Assembly: GCA_016787445.1 (NCBI GenBank)
Contig: JAEUTQ010000082.1
Location: 62,001 to 126,000 of the forward strand
Direction: 5' to 3'
Source: Bacteroidia bacterium
GTDB lineage: Bacteria; Bacteroidota; Bacteroidia; B-17B0; Aurantibacillaceae
DNA length: 64,000 nucleotides
Position numbers and translations under genes: made by a program. Shown here one piece after another: positions 28,409 through 35,584 of the stretch (position 1 is its first letter; each line of letters starts with the position of its first letter). The notes beneath the pieces are model-generated. The model saw only the letters and a list, made by a program, of their open reading frames with translations, was not told the DNA's origin and made no database searches.

Positions 28409-28900
28409 ATGACAAGTAAACTCCGTTATAAAACCTCTTGGCCATTATTCAAATTAAATAAATTTATTCTTCCTATTGTCTTTTTAATAATTTGTCTCCG
28501 GTTTCAAGCAGACGAATGGACTTTTGTTGCAGTTGGAATTTGGCTTTTATTTGAAATTGCTGACTTAGGATACAAAGAGTATAAATTATATACAGACAAA
28601 ATTGTAATAAGTAAAAAGCACCTTCTTTTTCCAATTAATAAGATTGAATTCGAATTACCTTTAAAGCGTTTAATAGATATTGAGTTTGAGCCTGGCTTCT
28701 TCGATAAAGCAACATTTATTGCTTCAACAATCGCTACATTATTAAATTTTCGTGGACGAGGTAAAGCAGATAACGACCATGTTGTAAATATCACTTATTA
28801 CAACGAGTTCACTAAAGAAACCCATACTGAAACTTTTCAATTCGACCACAGATTTACTGAATTACCAGACATAATTAAAAAAACACTACCTGTTAAATAA
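28409..28900 (+). CDS. Cassette 2: membrane-anchored protein of unknown function
   Basis: The ATG at 28409 is chosen (163 residues); an in-frame TTG at 28331 lies inside site b and would add site-derived residues. Two hydrophobic stretches (residues ~17-32 and ~38-52) precede a soluble C-terminal part (~60-163) with an alternating beta pattern reminiscent of PH-like domains in small bacterial membrane proteins. No catalytic motif is visible. It begins 32 nt after the R' of site b. Confidence 0.7.
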   Translation: MTSKLRYKTSWPLFKLNKFILPIVFLIICLRFQADEWTFVAVGIWLLFEIADLGYKEYKLYTDKIVISKKHLLFPINKIEFELPLKRLIDIEFEPGFFDKATFIASTIATLLNFRGRGKADNDHVVNITYYNEFTKETHTETFQFDHRFTELPDIIKKTLPVK

Positions 28901-28942
28901 AATCAGAGGCCAGATATGCAAGACATAGCTGATTGACAGAAA

Positions 28943-29118
28943 TACTATATATACCACATTTACACTATGTGGACGGACACTGGTCATCGCTTGAGCCACA
29001 AAGCCTGCTAAGAAGAAATTATATTTATTATGGCTTTCGCTAAAAAACATTTGTATCTTTAAGTATACGTTTCGGTAGCCGCAATCATTAACGTCGGCTG
29101 CACGCGGAACGTTGGCTT
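28943..29118 (+). repeat. attC-like site c
   Basis: It has TATATACCACATTTACAC at the 5' side, a GGTCATCGC box, CGCTAAAAAACATTTGTATC, and a 3' arm ending in ACGCGGAAC and R' GTTGGCTT (29111). The R'' box is degenerate. The last ~65 nt are almost identical to sites e and g. Confidence 0.72.
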
Positions 29119-29166
29119 CAAGTGCCGCGACCAGACAGACAGACGACTCTAAATATTATAACTTAT

Positions 29167-29631
29167 ATGAAAAGATTGACAGTAATTTTTGTTTTACTAT
29201 TTCTTAAGACTATTCATATCAATGCGTGTCAATGTGGACAAATACTTTCAGCTAATAAAGCCTTTAAAGCGGCCGAAGTTATTGTTTCGGTTAAAGTGCT
29301 TAAAGTTTTATCTTCCATTGACCCTAAAGAAAAAGTAATTTCAAAAAGCGGCGATACCTTAATTAGAGAACCTGTTTATGGATACTCTAAACTATTGCTC
29401 GTGACAAAGACTTATAAAGGTGCGCTGACAAGTGACACAATAATTATTGACGGTGATAACTCGAACTGTGAATTTGCTCTTGAGGTTGGTAAATCCTACA
29501 TTATATATGCAGACTTTAAAAATGGTCACATCCAGACAAACCGGTGTACAAGAAGTGGACAACTTGCAAATCATCCCGACATCACATTTTTAGAACGCAA
29601 ACTTAAGGGACAAAAGAAAAACAAGACTTAA
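29167..29631 (+). CDS. Cassette 3: secreted TIMP/NTR-like cysteine protein
   Basis: The ATG at 29167 gives 154 residues with a signal peptide ending near IHINA and mature N-terminus CQCGQ. The pattern (N-terminal CxC, a strand region VIVSVKVLKV, then TYKG, CEFALEVGKSYIIYAD and NRCTRSG) resembles NTR/TIMP-like domains found in bacterial secreted proteins, with four cysteines suited to two disulfides. The role is unknown. A longer GTG frame from 29122 starts too close to the site and lacks a leader. Confidence 0.72.
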   Translation: MKRLTVIFVLLFLKTIHINACQCGQILSANKAFKAAEVIVSVKVLKVLSSIDPKEKVISKSGDTLIREPVYGYSKLLLVTKTYKGALTSDTIIIDGDNSNCEFALEVGKSYIIYADFKNGHIQTNRCTRSGQLANHPDITFLERKLKGQKKNKT

Positions 29632-29650
29632 ACTTTGTGGCGTCACCAGA

Positions 29651-29835
29651 CAGCTAACAGCACATTTACCTTATGCGCGGGAACGTCGGTCATCGCGGCG
29701 CGCAAGTGCTAAGGCCCCTTCGGGACTTTTTATTTGCGGCCGCTAAGAAACATTTGTATCTTCATATTAACGTTAGTGGGTTTAGACAGGTGATGCTACG
29801 AAAGCGCACAAGGTAAATCTGCAAAACGTTATAGC
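29651..29835 (+). repeat. attC-like site d (best arm pairing)
   Basis: R'' CAGCTAAC (29651) is followed by AGCAC and the arm ATTTACCTTATGCGC. The 3' arm GCGCACAAGGTAAAT (14 of 15 positions complementary) is followed by CTGCAAAAC and R' GTTATAGC (29828). It has a GGTCATCGC box, a terminator-like AAGGCCCCTTCGGGACTTTT hairpin and TTTGTATCTTCA between the arms. Confidence 0.88.
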
Positions 29836-29959
29836 GTATAGGGGCGGATAAATCTTCGTAAACAAATTTTTATCTCAATAATAGCTGATGTGATATACTA
29901 AGCAATTCATTTGCAAACAGACAATGTTTTGATTAAATTTATGCTAGACTCAAAACAAC
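29836..29959 (+). other. Long untranslated leader of cassette 4
   Basis: Between site d and the ATG at 29960 lie 124 nt with no ORF and no close match to the other cassettes, whose leaders are mostly 5-70 nt. It is AT-rich with a short G-rich start. It may hold a cassette-specific promoter or leader; nothing conclusive was seen. Confidence 0.4.
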
Positions 29960-30169
29960 ATGAATACAAAAATTCTTTTCGCCTTAATAATTAGCTTTAT
30001 TGTGACAGCTTGTAAGAAAACGTATACATGTAGTTGCTCAAATCCAGGTGGTGTTTTTAAGACATATGAAATAAAAGACACTAAGAAAAAAGCCGAGCAA
30101 AAATGCAGCGAGTACTCCAAGGAATATCAATCAGTTCCTTTTTCAGAATCAGGCTGCTATTTAAATTAA
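29960..30169 (+). CDS. Cassette 4: small lipoprotein
   Basis: This 69-residue protein has a lipoprotein leader (LFALIISFIVTACKK) and a short mature part with YTCSCSNPGG and two more cysteines. The pattern TCxCxxPGG followed by a Lys-rich helix and a C-terminal Cys recurs in small Bacteroidota lipoproteins of unknown function. It lies between sites d and e. Confidence 0.72.
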   Translation: MNTKILFALIISFIVTACKKTYTCSCSNPGGVFKTYEIKDTKKKAEQKCSEYSKEYQSVPFSESGCYLN

Positions 30170-30194
30170 TCTTACATTCTTACTGTAGACATTC

Positions 30195-30401
30195 ATACGG
30201 TTCATAAGCGTTATGCGCTCTACGAAGTTGTAAAAGTGGCGCGCGGCTTCGGGCTGATCATGCTTCGACAAGCTCAGCACAGGTTTTGTTGCCGGCGCGT
30301 AGCAAAAAGTTGGGACTGAGGTAAAATTTTTATTTGTATCTTTAAGTAAACGTTTCGGTAGCCGCAATCATTAAAGTCGGCTGCACGCGGAACGTTATAG
30401 G
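30195..30401 (+). repeat. attC-like site e, apparently interrupted
   Basis: The 3' half is intact (TTTGTATCTTTAAGTAAACG, arm, R' GTTATAGG at 30394) and almost identical to c and g. The 5' half is poorly matched and contains CTTCGACAAGCTCAGCA near 30265, a sequence that looks like a dispersed genomic repeat. R'' is not recognisable with confidence. Confidence 0.65.
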
Positions 30402-30468
30402 TAATTGGCGGGGACATTTCCGTTGACTAATTGCTAGCAGACAAATAACAAATAAAGCCATCGAAAAC

Positions 30469-30699
30469 ATGACCGACAAGGTGACAATCGAATTAACAAA
30501 AGACGAAGCATTGGTTCTCTTCGACTTCCTTGGACGCTTTAATCAAGTCGACCACAAAAATATATTTGAAGACCAAGCAGAGCAAAAAGCACTTTGGGTA
30601 GTTGAAGGCCAACTTGAAAAGACTTTAGTTGAGCCTTTTATGCCAAATTACATTGAGCTAATAAAAGAATCCCGTGACAAAATTCGTGACGAAGAATAA
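30469..30699 (+). CDS. Cassette 5, first gene: small acidic protein
   Basis: This 76-residue, soluble, acidic, helical protein opens with VTIELTKDEALVLFDFLGRF and continues with FEDQAEQKALWVVEGQLEK and a VEPFMPNYIEL segment. Similar short proteins with this pattern exist in diverse bacteria without known function. It starts 68 nt after site e and is followed 19 nt later by a second gene in the same cassette. Confidence 0.7.
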   Translation: MTDKVTIELTKDEALVLFDFLGRFNQVDHKNIFEDQAEQKALWVVEGQLEKTLVEPFMPNYIELIKESRDKIRDEE

Positions 30700-30718
30700 T
30701 TAAAGCGAACTCTTTAAA

Positions 30719-31045
30719 ATGACAATTTTAGACAAGGCAAAAAATTACTACCGGACAAATTCACCTGATTTAGACTCGTTTCTTGAAACAACTTCTTTTA
30801 TGGACACAAGCACAAAATATCCAAATAGTGTTGTAATAAAGTTCGGAGTAAATAAGCTTATCGGAGAAGTTTCCGTATGGCAAAATGATTACGAAAGTTA
30901 TATAGAAAGCGAATCTCTTGACCTTACTAATCCAGACAAAGAAATGGTTTGCTCATACAAGGCTGTTAATAGTGATACAGTTGTTGACGAATTAACCAAA
31001 CAGTTTGACGCATTGCGTAAGCTGTGTGGCGCCAACAACCTATAA
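30719..31045 (+). CDS. Cassette 5, second gene: unknown protein ending inside attC
   Basis: This 108-residue soluble acidic protein has no recognised motif. Its last codons and TAA stop (31043-31045) lie within the R'' box of site f, so part of the C-terminus (GANNL) is encoded by the recombination site. It shares a cassette with the small gene upstream, so the two proteins may act together; no toxin or antitoxin signature is visible in either. Confidence 0.68.
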   Translation: MTILDKAKNYYRTNSPDLDSFLETTSFMDTSTKYPNSVVIKFGVNKLIGEVSVWQNDYESYIESESLDLTNPDKEMVCSYKAVNSDTVVDELTKQFDALRKLCGANNL

Positions 31046-31230
31046 CAGCGGTCGTGGCGACAATTTTTCTTTTGCGCTCCCACAGGCATCGCGCGGAAAA
31101 TTTGTCGGCCGAAGGCCGGACTTTAAACGCTAGCCCTAAAAAAGAAGTTCAAAATAAAATCATTATCTTTATTACAAGGTTTCTGGAAAGCGCAAAAGCA
31201 AAACTGCTCCAGTCCGCAAACCGTTAGCAC
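31038..31230 (+). repeat. attC-like site f
   Basis: R'' ACCTATAAC (31038) is a perfect complement of the start of its own cassette, GTTATAGGT (30394), and a poor match to the R' in the same site, GTTAGCAC (31223). The arms GCGGTCGTGG / CCAGTCCGC pair imperfectly. It contains GGCATCGC, a strong GTCGGCCGAAGGCCGGAC hairpin and TTATCTTTATTAC. Confidence 0.85.
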
Positions 31231-31283
31231 TAATAGGACAGACGACGACTCGGCCGATAAAAAAATAATCTTTCGACAATAAT

Positions 31284-31679
31284 ATGTTAGAATACTTAAA
31301 GACGAACTGGCTCAAATTAATACCTTTATTGCTAATTGTTTTAGTAGTCTTTTTTTGTTCGCGGACAAACAAACGAGTCGACAAACTTCGACATGATGGC
31401 AAATTGACTTTCGGACGGATTACAAAAATTGAAAAAGGGAATAAAGCAAAAATATTCTTTAATTATGAATTTCAAACTGCCAGCGGGACTGTTGTTTCCA
31501 ATAATGAAAGTGAGTTATTAAATAATTATAATTACTTCCTCAATAGGTACTTCCCAGTAATCTACGACATCGAAGATCCAAACAATAGCGAATTATTAAT
31601 AATTCCTCATCAATTTGAAGTTGTAGGTCAAGTTTTTCCTGACAGCCTCGCTTGGGTTAAAGCGTATATTGTAAAATAA
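31284..31679 (+). CDS. Cassette 6: membrane-anchored DUF3592-like protein
   Basis: This 131-residue protein has one N-terminal membrane helix (KLIPLLLIVLVVFFCS, residues ~11-26) and a small beta-rich domain (LTFGRITKIEKG, AKIFFNYEFQTASG, YFPVIYDIEDPNNSELLI) of the kind seen in DUF3592 proteins. Role unknown. Cassette 9 has a similar domain layout. The stop lies directly at the beginning of site g. Confidence 0.68.
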   Translation: MLEYLKTNWLKLIPLLLIVLVVFFCSRTNKRVDKLRHDGKLTFGRITKIEKGNKAKIFFNYEFQTASGTVVSNNESELLNNYNYFLNRYFPVIYDIEDPNNSELLIIPHQFEVVGQVFPDSLAWVKAYIVK

Positions 31680-31834
31680 ATACTTTATGCGGACACGGGT
31701 TATCGCTTAAGCCACAAAGCCTGCTAAGCAGAAAATATATTTGTTGCGGATTTAGTTAAAAAACATTTGTATCTTTAAGTATACGTTTCGGTAGCCGCAA
31801 TCATTAACGTCGGCCGCACACGGAACGTTAGCGG
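31680..31834 (+). repeat. attC-like site g (R'' missing)
   Basis: The site starts directly after the cassette 6 stop, with CTTTATGCGGACACGGG aligning to the inner arm of other sites; no R'' box precedes it. GGTTATCGC, TTTGTATCTTTAAGTATACG and R' GTTAGCGG (31827) are intact. The 3' half is almost identical to sites c and e. Confidence 0.72.
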
Positions 31835-31867
31835 TAATGCGCCAATACATCGAAATAAATTTGACCA

Positions 31868-32593
31868 ATGATACGAGCCATTAATTTTCTGTTCATCCTG
31901 ACCATAATATTTACGGTTTCGTGCTCGTCTCCAACAGACAAAAAAACAAACTCAGAAATTAAAATTGACACTAAAAAAACTACTAATTCATCATTAATAG
32001 TTGACAGTTCCTCAGTTCCAGAAAAGGTTGACAGTCCTTCTTCTCTATTCCTTGAAATGACAAACTATCTTGACAGCTCAGGTTATTCGTTTGATACAAC
32101 TCGCTTGAAAAAAGTTCACTATCGTTTACAAAACAAAAATGGATTAGTTTTCGCGGATAAGTATTTTTATAAAATAGTCCTACCTGACCATTCTGCATTT
32201 GACACGGTAGAAGTCCTCAAAGGTTATAGTGGCATAGACATTAAAACTATAAAAAAGGACTTACTCAAAAAAGCAAAGGGCATTTTTGCCTACTTCTATT
32301 GCGAGAAAATCAAAACAGACGAAGTCGTAAGAGACGGAGTAATTGAAGAATGGCAATTTCATAACGAGGAAGACGCTGAAAAAGCAGGCCTTGAATTAAA
32401 CAGAATTCGAAATTTTACATTCTTTTACACAGCTTCTTATGTTACAAGGACAAAGAATAATATTTATGTTTTTCACAATCGCGCTGCCTTTAACCGAGTT
32501 CATCAAAACACCATAAAACACTTTTATAAACTTTTTGATGTTGTTTATCCGCAAAATGATTACCCGAAAGGTGACCAAGTGACAAATCATTAA
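31868..32593 (+). CDS. Cassette 7: lipoprotein of unknown function
   Basis: This 241-residue lipoprotein has leader FLFILTIIFTVSCSS and a Ser/Thr/Lys-rich linker (~22-55). A folded domain of ~180 residues follows with no motif I recognise; it alternates helices and strands and has aromatic residues near the C-terminus (FYTASYVTRTKNNIYVFHN). Asp is mostly GAC. It lies between sites g and h. Confidence 0.72.
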   Translation: MIRAINFLFILTIIFTVSCSSPTDKKTNSEIKIDTKKTTNSSLIVDSSSVPEKVDSPSSLFLEMTNYLDSSGYSFDTTRLKKVHYRLQNKNGLVFADKYFYKIVLPDHSAFDTVEVLKGYSGIDIKTIKKDLLKKAKGIFAYFYCEKIKTDEVVRDGVIEEWQFHNEEDAEKAGLELNRIRNFTFFYTASYVTRTKNNIYVFHNRAAFNRVHQNTIKHFYKLFDVVYPQNDYPKGDQVTNH

Positions 32594-32640
32594 AGTAACT
32601 CGGTAGACGTTTGACGTATCAAACTGTGTGTGGCGCACAA

Positions 32641-32828
32641 CTGCTAACACACGGTGTGGCGACCAGCGCGCGGACTGAGGGTCATCGCGGCGCGCAGAAG
32701 AAATGGCCCGCAAGCGGAATTTAATTTGCGGGCGCTAATTTTGTTTGGTATCTTTAATAAACGTTTTAGGGTGTAGACGGTTGAGTGTTTCAAAGCCCGC
32801 CGATCGCCAACCGTGAAACCTTTAGCGG
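32641..32828 (+). repeat. attC-like site h (cut-site G replaced by T)
   Basis: R'' CTGCTAAC (32641), then the arm CACGGTGTGGCGACC, pairs with GATCGCCAACCGTG before R'. R' reads TTTAGCGG (32821), with T in place of the usual G. It contains GGTCATCGC, a GCCCGC/GCGGGC hairpin and TATCTTTAATAAACG. Confidence 0.85.
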
Positions 32829-32849
32829 TAATTAATCGAACAGACCAAA

Positions 32850-33377
32850 ATGCTAAAAACAATTAAAGACATTTTCACAAAAACCAAGCAATCCGACAAA
32901 TCGTGGGAAAAAAACCGACTTCGTTTTGACAGCATAATTAGCGACAAGCGATTTAACTTTCTTGAAAGCATTTATAAAAGACTTTTCGATAATGATAATA
33001 GGTTGACAAACGATGAAATTCTTGACGCTTATTTCAAATTTTCCGACAAAATTCAAACAAACTCGTTTGCAGCAGCCGAACTTGAATGGGTGACTATTTC
33101 TGTTCTATGCCATTTCCGTCCAAACCTGACAGAGAAATTAATAAGGAGAGGTTTGTTGAATATAGTTTATTCTCTAGGTGACGACATAGATTGGTTCACA
33201 GTAGAACAATTTATAGACAGGAGAATTTTGGATGACAAAGCGGAACCTTATGGAGGACTACCACCAAATATTGGACAAGAATGGCTTAAAAACTTATTGC
33301 CGGTTCAAAAGGAAATGGTGCAGAAAGTTTTAGTAGACGTTATTGAAGAAAACAGAAAAGAACGTGAAAATATTTAA
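32850..33377 (+). CDS. Cassette 8: cytosolic helical protein of unknown function
   Basis: This 175-residue soluble, helix-rich protein has no signal peptide or membrane helix. It contains FLESIYKRLFDNDN, SFAAAELEWVTISVLCHF and YGGLPPNIGQEWL; no known family recognised. It starts 21 nt after site h and ends 3 nt before R'' of site i. Codon choice (GAC for Asp, ACA for Thr) differs clearly from core genes in the window. Confidence 0.68.
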   Translation: MLKTIKDIFTKTKQSDKSWEKNRLRFDSIISDKRFNFLESIYKRLFDNDNRLTNDEILDAYFKFSDKIQTNSFAAAELEWVTISVLCHFRPNLTEKLIRRGLLNIVYSLGDDIDWFTVEQFIDRRILDDKAEPYGGLPPNIGQEWLKNLLPVQKEMVQKVLVDVIEENRKERENI

Positions 33378-33570
33378 CTACCGCTAACACCACATTTACA
33401 ATATGCGTGCAGTCACGGGTTATCGCTTCAGCCGCAAAGCCTGATACGCAGACAGAAAATTTGTTGCGGCTTTCGTTCAAAAAACATTTATCTTTAAATA
33501 AAGTTTTCGGGTATAGATTGTTGACGGCAATTAGCCTTAAAACGTAAATCAGGGAAATGAACGTTAGTAC
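33378..33570 (+). repeat. attC-like site i
   Basis: R'' TACCGCTAAC (33379) is a 9-of-10 complement of its own cassette start TTTAGCGGTA (32821), whereas the R' of the same site is GTTAGTAC (33563). It contains CACATTTACAATATGCG, GGTTATCGC, AGCCGCAA/TTGCGGCT and TTTATCTTTAAA. It is closely similar to site b. Confidence 0.87.
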
Positions 33571-33610
33571 TAATTACCGCGGACATTTCGTTAGACGAAT
33601 TGACATACAT

Positions 33611-33934
33611 ATGAAATCTTTATCGAAACGTTATATTATTATTTCATATGTTATTGGAATCATCCTTATTATTATTCTTTCGTGGAGTAATTTTATCACG
33701 AAAGAAACAAAGGAAGAATTAATTACGCACGGAAAAGTTTGTAAAGCGACAATTATAAAAACTGCTAATAGGAAAAGAGGTCTTGACATCCAATATGAAT
33801 ATTTTGTAGCGGGTAAAACATATACCAGCTGGGACAAAGTTTATAATGATAGTTCGCAAACTGGGGACGAAATTGAAATAGTTTATCTTCCTAACGAGCC
33901 TTCTATAAGCAGACTAAAATCTGAAATAGAATAA
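33611..33934 (+). CDS. Cassette 9: membrane-anchored DUF3592-like protein
   Basis: The ATG at 33611 is used (107 residues); an in-frame ATG at 33557 lies inside site i and would displace the helix. One membrane helix (IIISYVIGIILIIILSW, ~9-25) precedes a compact beta-rich domain (KVCKATIIKTANRKRG, IQYEYFVAGKTYTSW, GDEIEIVYLPNEPSIS) typical of DUF3592-like proteins. Function unknown. Confidence 0.72.
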   Translation: MKSLSKRYIIISYVIGIILIIILSWSNFITKETKEELITHGKVCKATIIKTANRKRGLDIQYEYFVAGKTYTSWDKVYNDSSQTGDEIEIVYLPNEPSISRLKSEIE

Positions 33935-33981
33935 AATTTATGCGGACACGTGGCTAAACGTGTCTTTGTGGCGGTAACTAA

Positions 33982-34170
33982 CTACTAACACACGGTGTCG
34001 CGAGCAGCGGGGCGGATTGATGGTCATCGCGGCTAGCGGAATTATGGTCGCTGACGCGAAATATTTTTGCTGACGCTAATTTTGTTGAGTATCTTTAATA
34101 AAACATTTTGGGTTATACTTCGGTACGAGCAATAAAGTCCGCCGAACGCCAGCCCCGAAACCGTTTGCAG
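33982..34170 (+). repeat. attC-like site j
   Basis: R'' CTACTAAC (33982) with the preceding GGTAACTAA mirrors its own cassette start GTTAGTACTAATTACC (33563); the R' in the same site is GTTTGCAG (34163). It contains GGTCATCGC and GAGTATCTTTAATAAAAC. Its 3' arm resembles site h. Confidence 0.83.
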
Positions 34171-34191
34171 CAATAGCCGCGAAAAATTATT

Positions 34192-34674
34192 ATGACAGTT
34201 TCTTATATATTATTCGCATTGTTTGTACTATTTGTTTTCTTTCGGGTTTTTATTCAATGGAATAATGTCGAAAAAAAACCTGAGGACATTGTTGAAGAAA
34301 TTCAAAATTCATTCAATGCCCGATTGACAGAAACTACTTTAAAACAGTTTGACCACTTTAAAACTTTGAATTCCCCTGAAATATTAAAATCATTAGAGCT
34401 TTACAAAGATGGCTTAACAGTAAATGTTGTTTTTGTAAGGTATAAATATGTAGTTCCAAATAAAATCCGTTGGTCACCGCCTGACGATATTTCTATTTAT
34501 GCTTTCTTTATTATATCAGCAGACAGCTTTAATGTAGGCGACTATCCTATTATTGATACAACAGAAGTTAAAAACAATTCTGTTCTAATCCGTTTTGACA
34601 GAGTACCTATTTCATTAAAAAAGACGACATCAGAAATAAAACAAGTTCTTTCGACTGTAAAAAGTTTTGCATAA
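34192..34674 (+). CDS. Cassette 10: membrane-anchored protein of unknown function
   Basis: This 160-residue protein has an N-terminal membrane helix (VSYILFALFVLFVFFRVF, residues ~3-20), then a soluble domain of ~135 residues with no family I recognise. The C-terminal part contains strands around TVNVVFVRYKYVV and SVLIRFDRVPISL. It starts 21 nt after site j. Confidence 0.68.
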   Translation: MTVSYILFALFVLFVFFRVFIQWNNVEKKPEDIVEEIQNSFNARLTETTLKQFDHFKTLNSPEILKSLELYKDGLTVNVVFVRYKYVVPNKIRWSPPDDISIYAFFIISADSFNVGDYPIIDTTEVKNNSVLIRFDRVPISLKKTTSEIKQVLSTVKSFA

Positions 34675-34706
34675 CTGTGGACACCTAAGTAATAATTAGT
34701 GAAGTA

Positions 34707-34971
34707 CAGCAAATAACAAAGTGTTAGCCTCATTTTGTTCTTCGTAGATAATTTCTCGGCTGATAACAAACTGTGCGAATTTAAAAATCTTACCGCGCCT
34801 TCCGTTTTTTGTCCATGCCTTGTTCTGCATCGAGGTGGATAAAACATCACAAGCAGACGCTTATTCGCTAGCCTTATTTCGGGTCTGACACTATTAAATA
34901 ATTTGTATCTTTATTCTAACAAATTTTCTGGAAATCGCAGGTAATACCGTCAACACCCGGAAAGTTAGTGG
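34707..34971 (+). repeat. attC-like site k (degenerate 5' half)
   Basis: CAGCAAATAAC (34707) partly complements its own cassette start GTTTGCAG. The 5' half is long and diverged: GCATCGAGG is the only trace of the conserved box. TTTGTATCTTTATTCTAAC and R' GTTAGTGG (34964) are clear. Confidence 0.65.
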
Positions 34972-34978
34972 TAATATT

Positions 34979-35584
34979 ATGAAAACAACAACCACAATAT
35001 TTATTTTGACATCAATATCATTTCTCTCTTGTAATAATGGCGACAAAATAAAGGGAGACGATTCAATTAGACAAATAACCATAAGCACTGAATCATCAGT
35101 AAAAGGGGAAAATAAAGTGAACGACATGCAGGAACTGTTTACTGACTCAATAAATAATCTAACAATCGGAGACTGTTTTATTTTAAAATCTGAAAAACTA
35201 AATAAAGGTTTCGTATTGACCCGTATTCGAAAAGACCTATATGATTTTACCCCGGTAACATTAGATTCAACCAAAAAGGATTTAAGTAATTTCACCAATG
35301 GCAATATGAGAATGGTTCCTGTCGCCTCAATGAAAGGGGTTGTTGAAAACTGGGGAACAGAATGTTTAAGTTTAATGGGACAAGAAGATTTAAACGAATT
35401 TTTAAAATCATTTAAAAAGGTTGGACAATTGGAATTTAAAGATAAAGCTCCAAGAGTGAGTTCATCTTGCTACTTAACCGAATATAGTGCCTTGAAATTA
35501 AAAGAGTTCTTTAAGGAACAAGAAATGATGTGGATAAACCAAAACAAAACAGTAGGCCTCGATTCACTCGTTATGCAAAAGTAA
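34979..35584 (+). CDS. Cassette 11: lipoprotein of unknown function
   Basis: This 201-residue lipoprotein has leader TIFILTSISFLSCNN and a mature domain with no recognised motif, containing TIGDCFILKSEKLNKGFVLT and a Cys in a WGTECLSLMGQ segment. The ATG is only 8 nt after R' of site k, so any promoter must lie inside the site. It is the last gene of the array; no full site follows, though CATTAACAC at 35592 may be a remnant R''. Confidence 0.7.
   Translation: MKTTTTIFILTSISFLSCNNGDKIKGDDSIRQITISTESSVKGENKVNDMQELFTDSINNLTIGDCFILKSEKLNKGFVLTRIRKDLYDFTPVTLDSTKKDLSNFTNGNMRMVPVASMKGVVENWGTECLSLMGQEDLNEFLKSFKKVGQLEFKDKAPRVSSSCYLTEYSALKLKEFFKEQEMMWINQNKTVGLDSLVMQK

Noticed and set aside
33557-33610. 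Longer N-terminus for cassette 9
   Set aside because: The upstream ATG lies inside site i and would place hydrophilic site-derived residues before the membrane helix.
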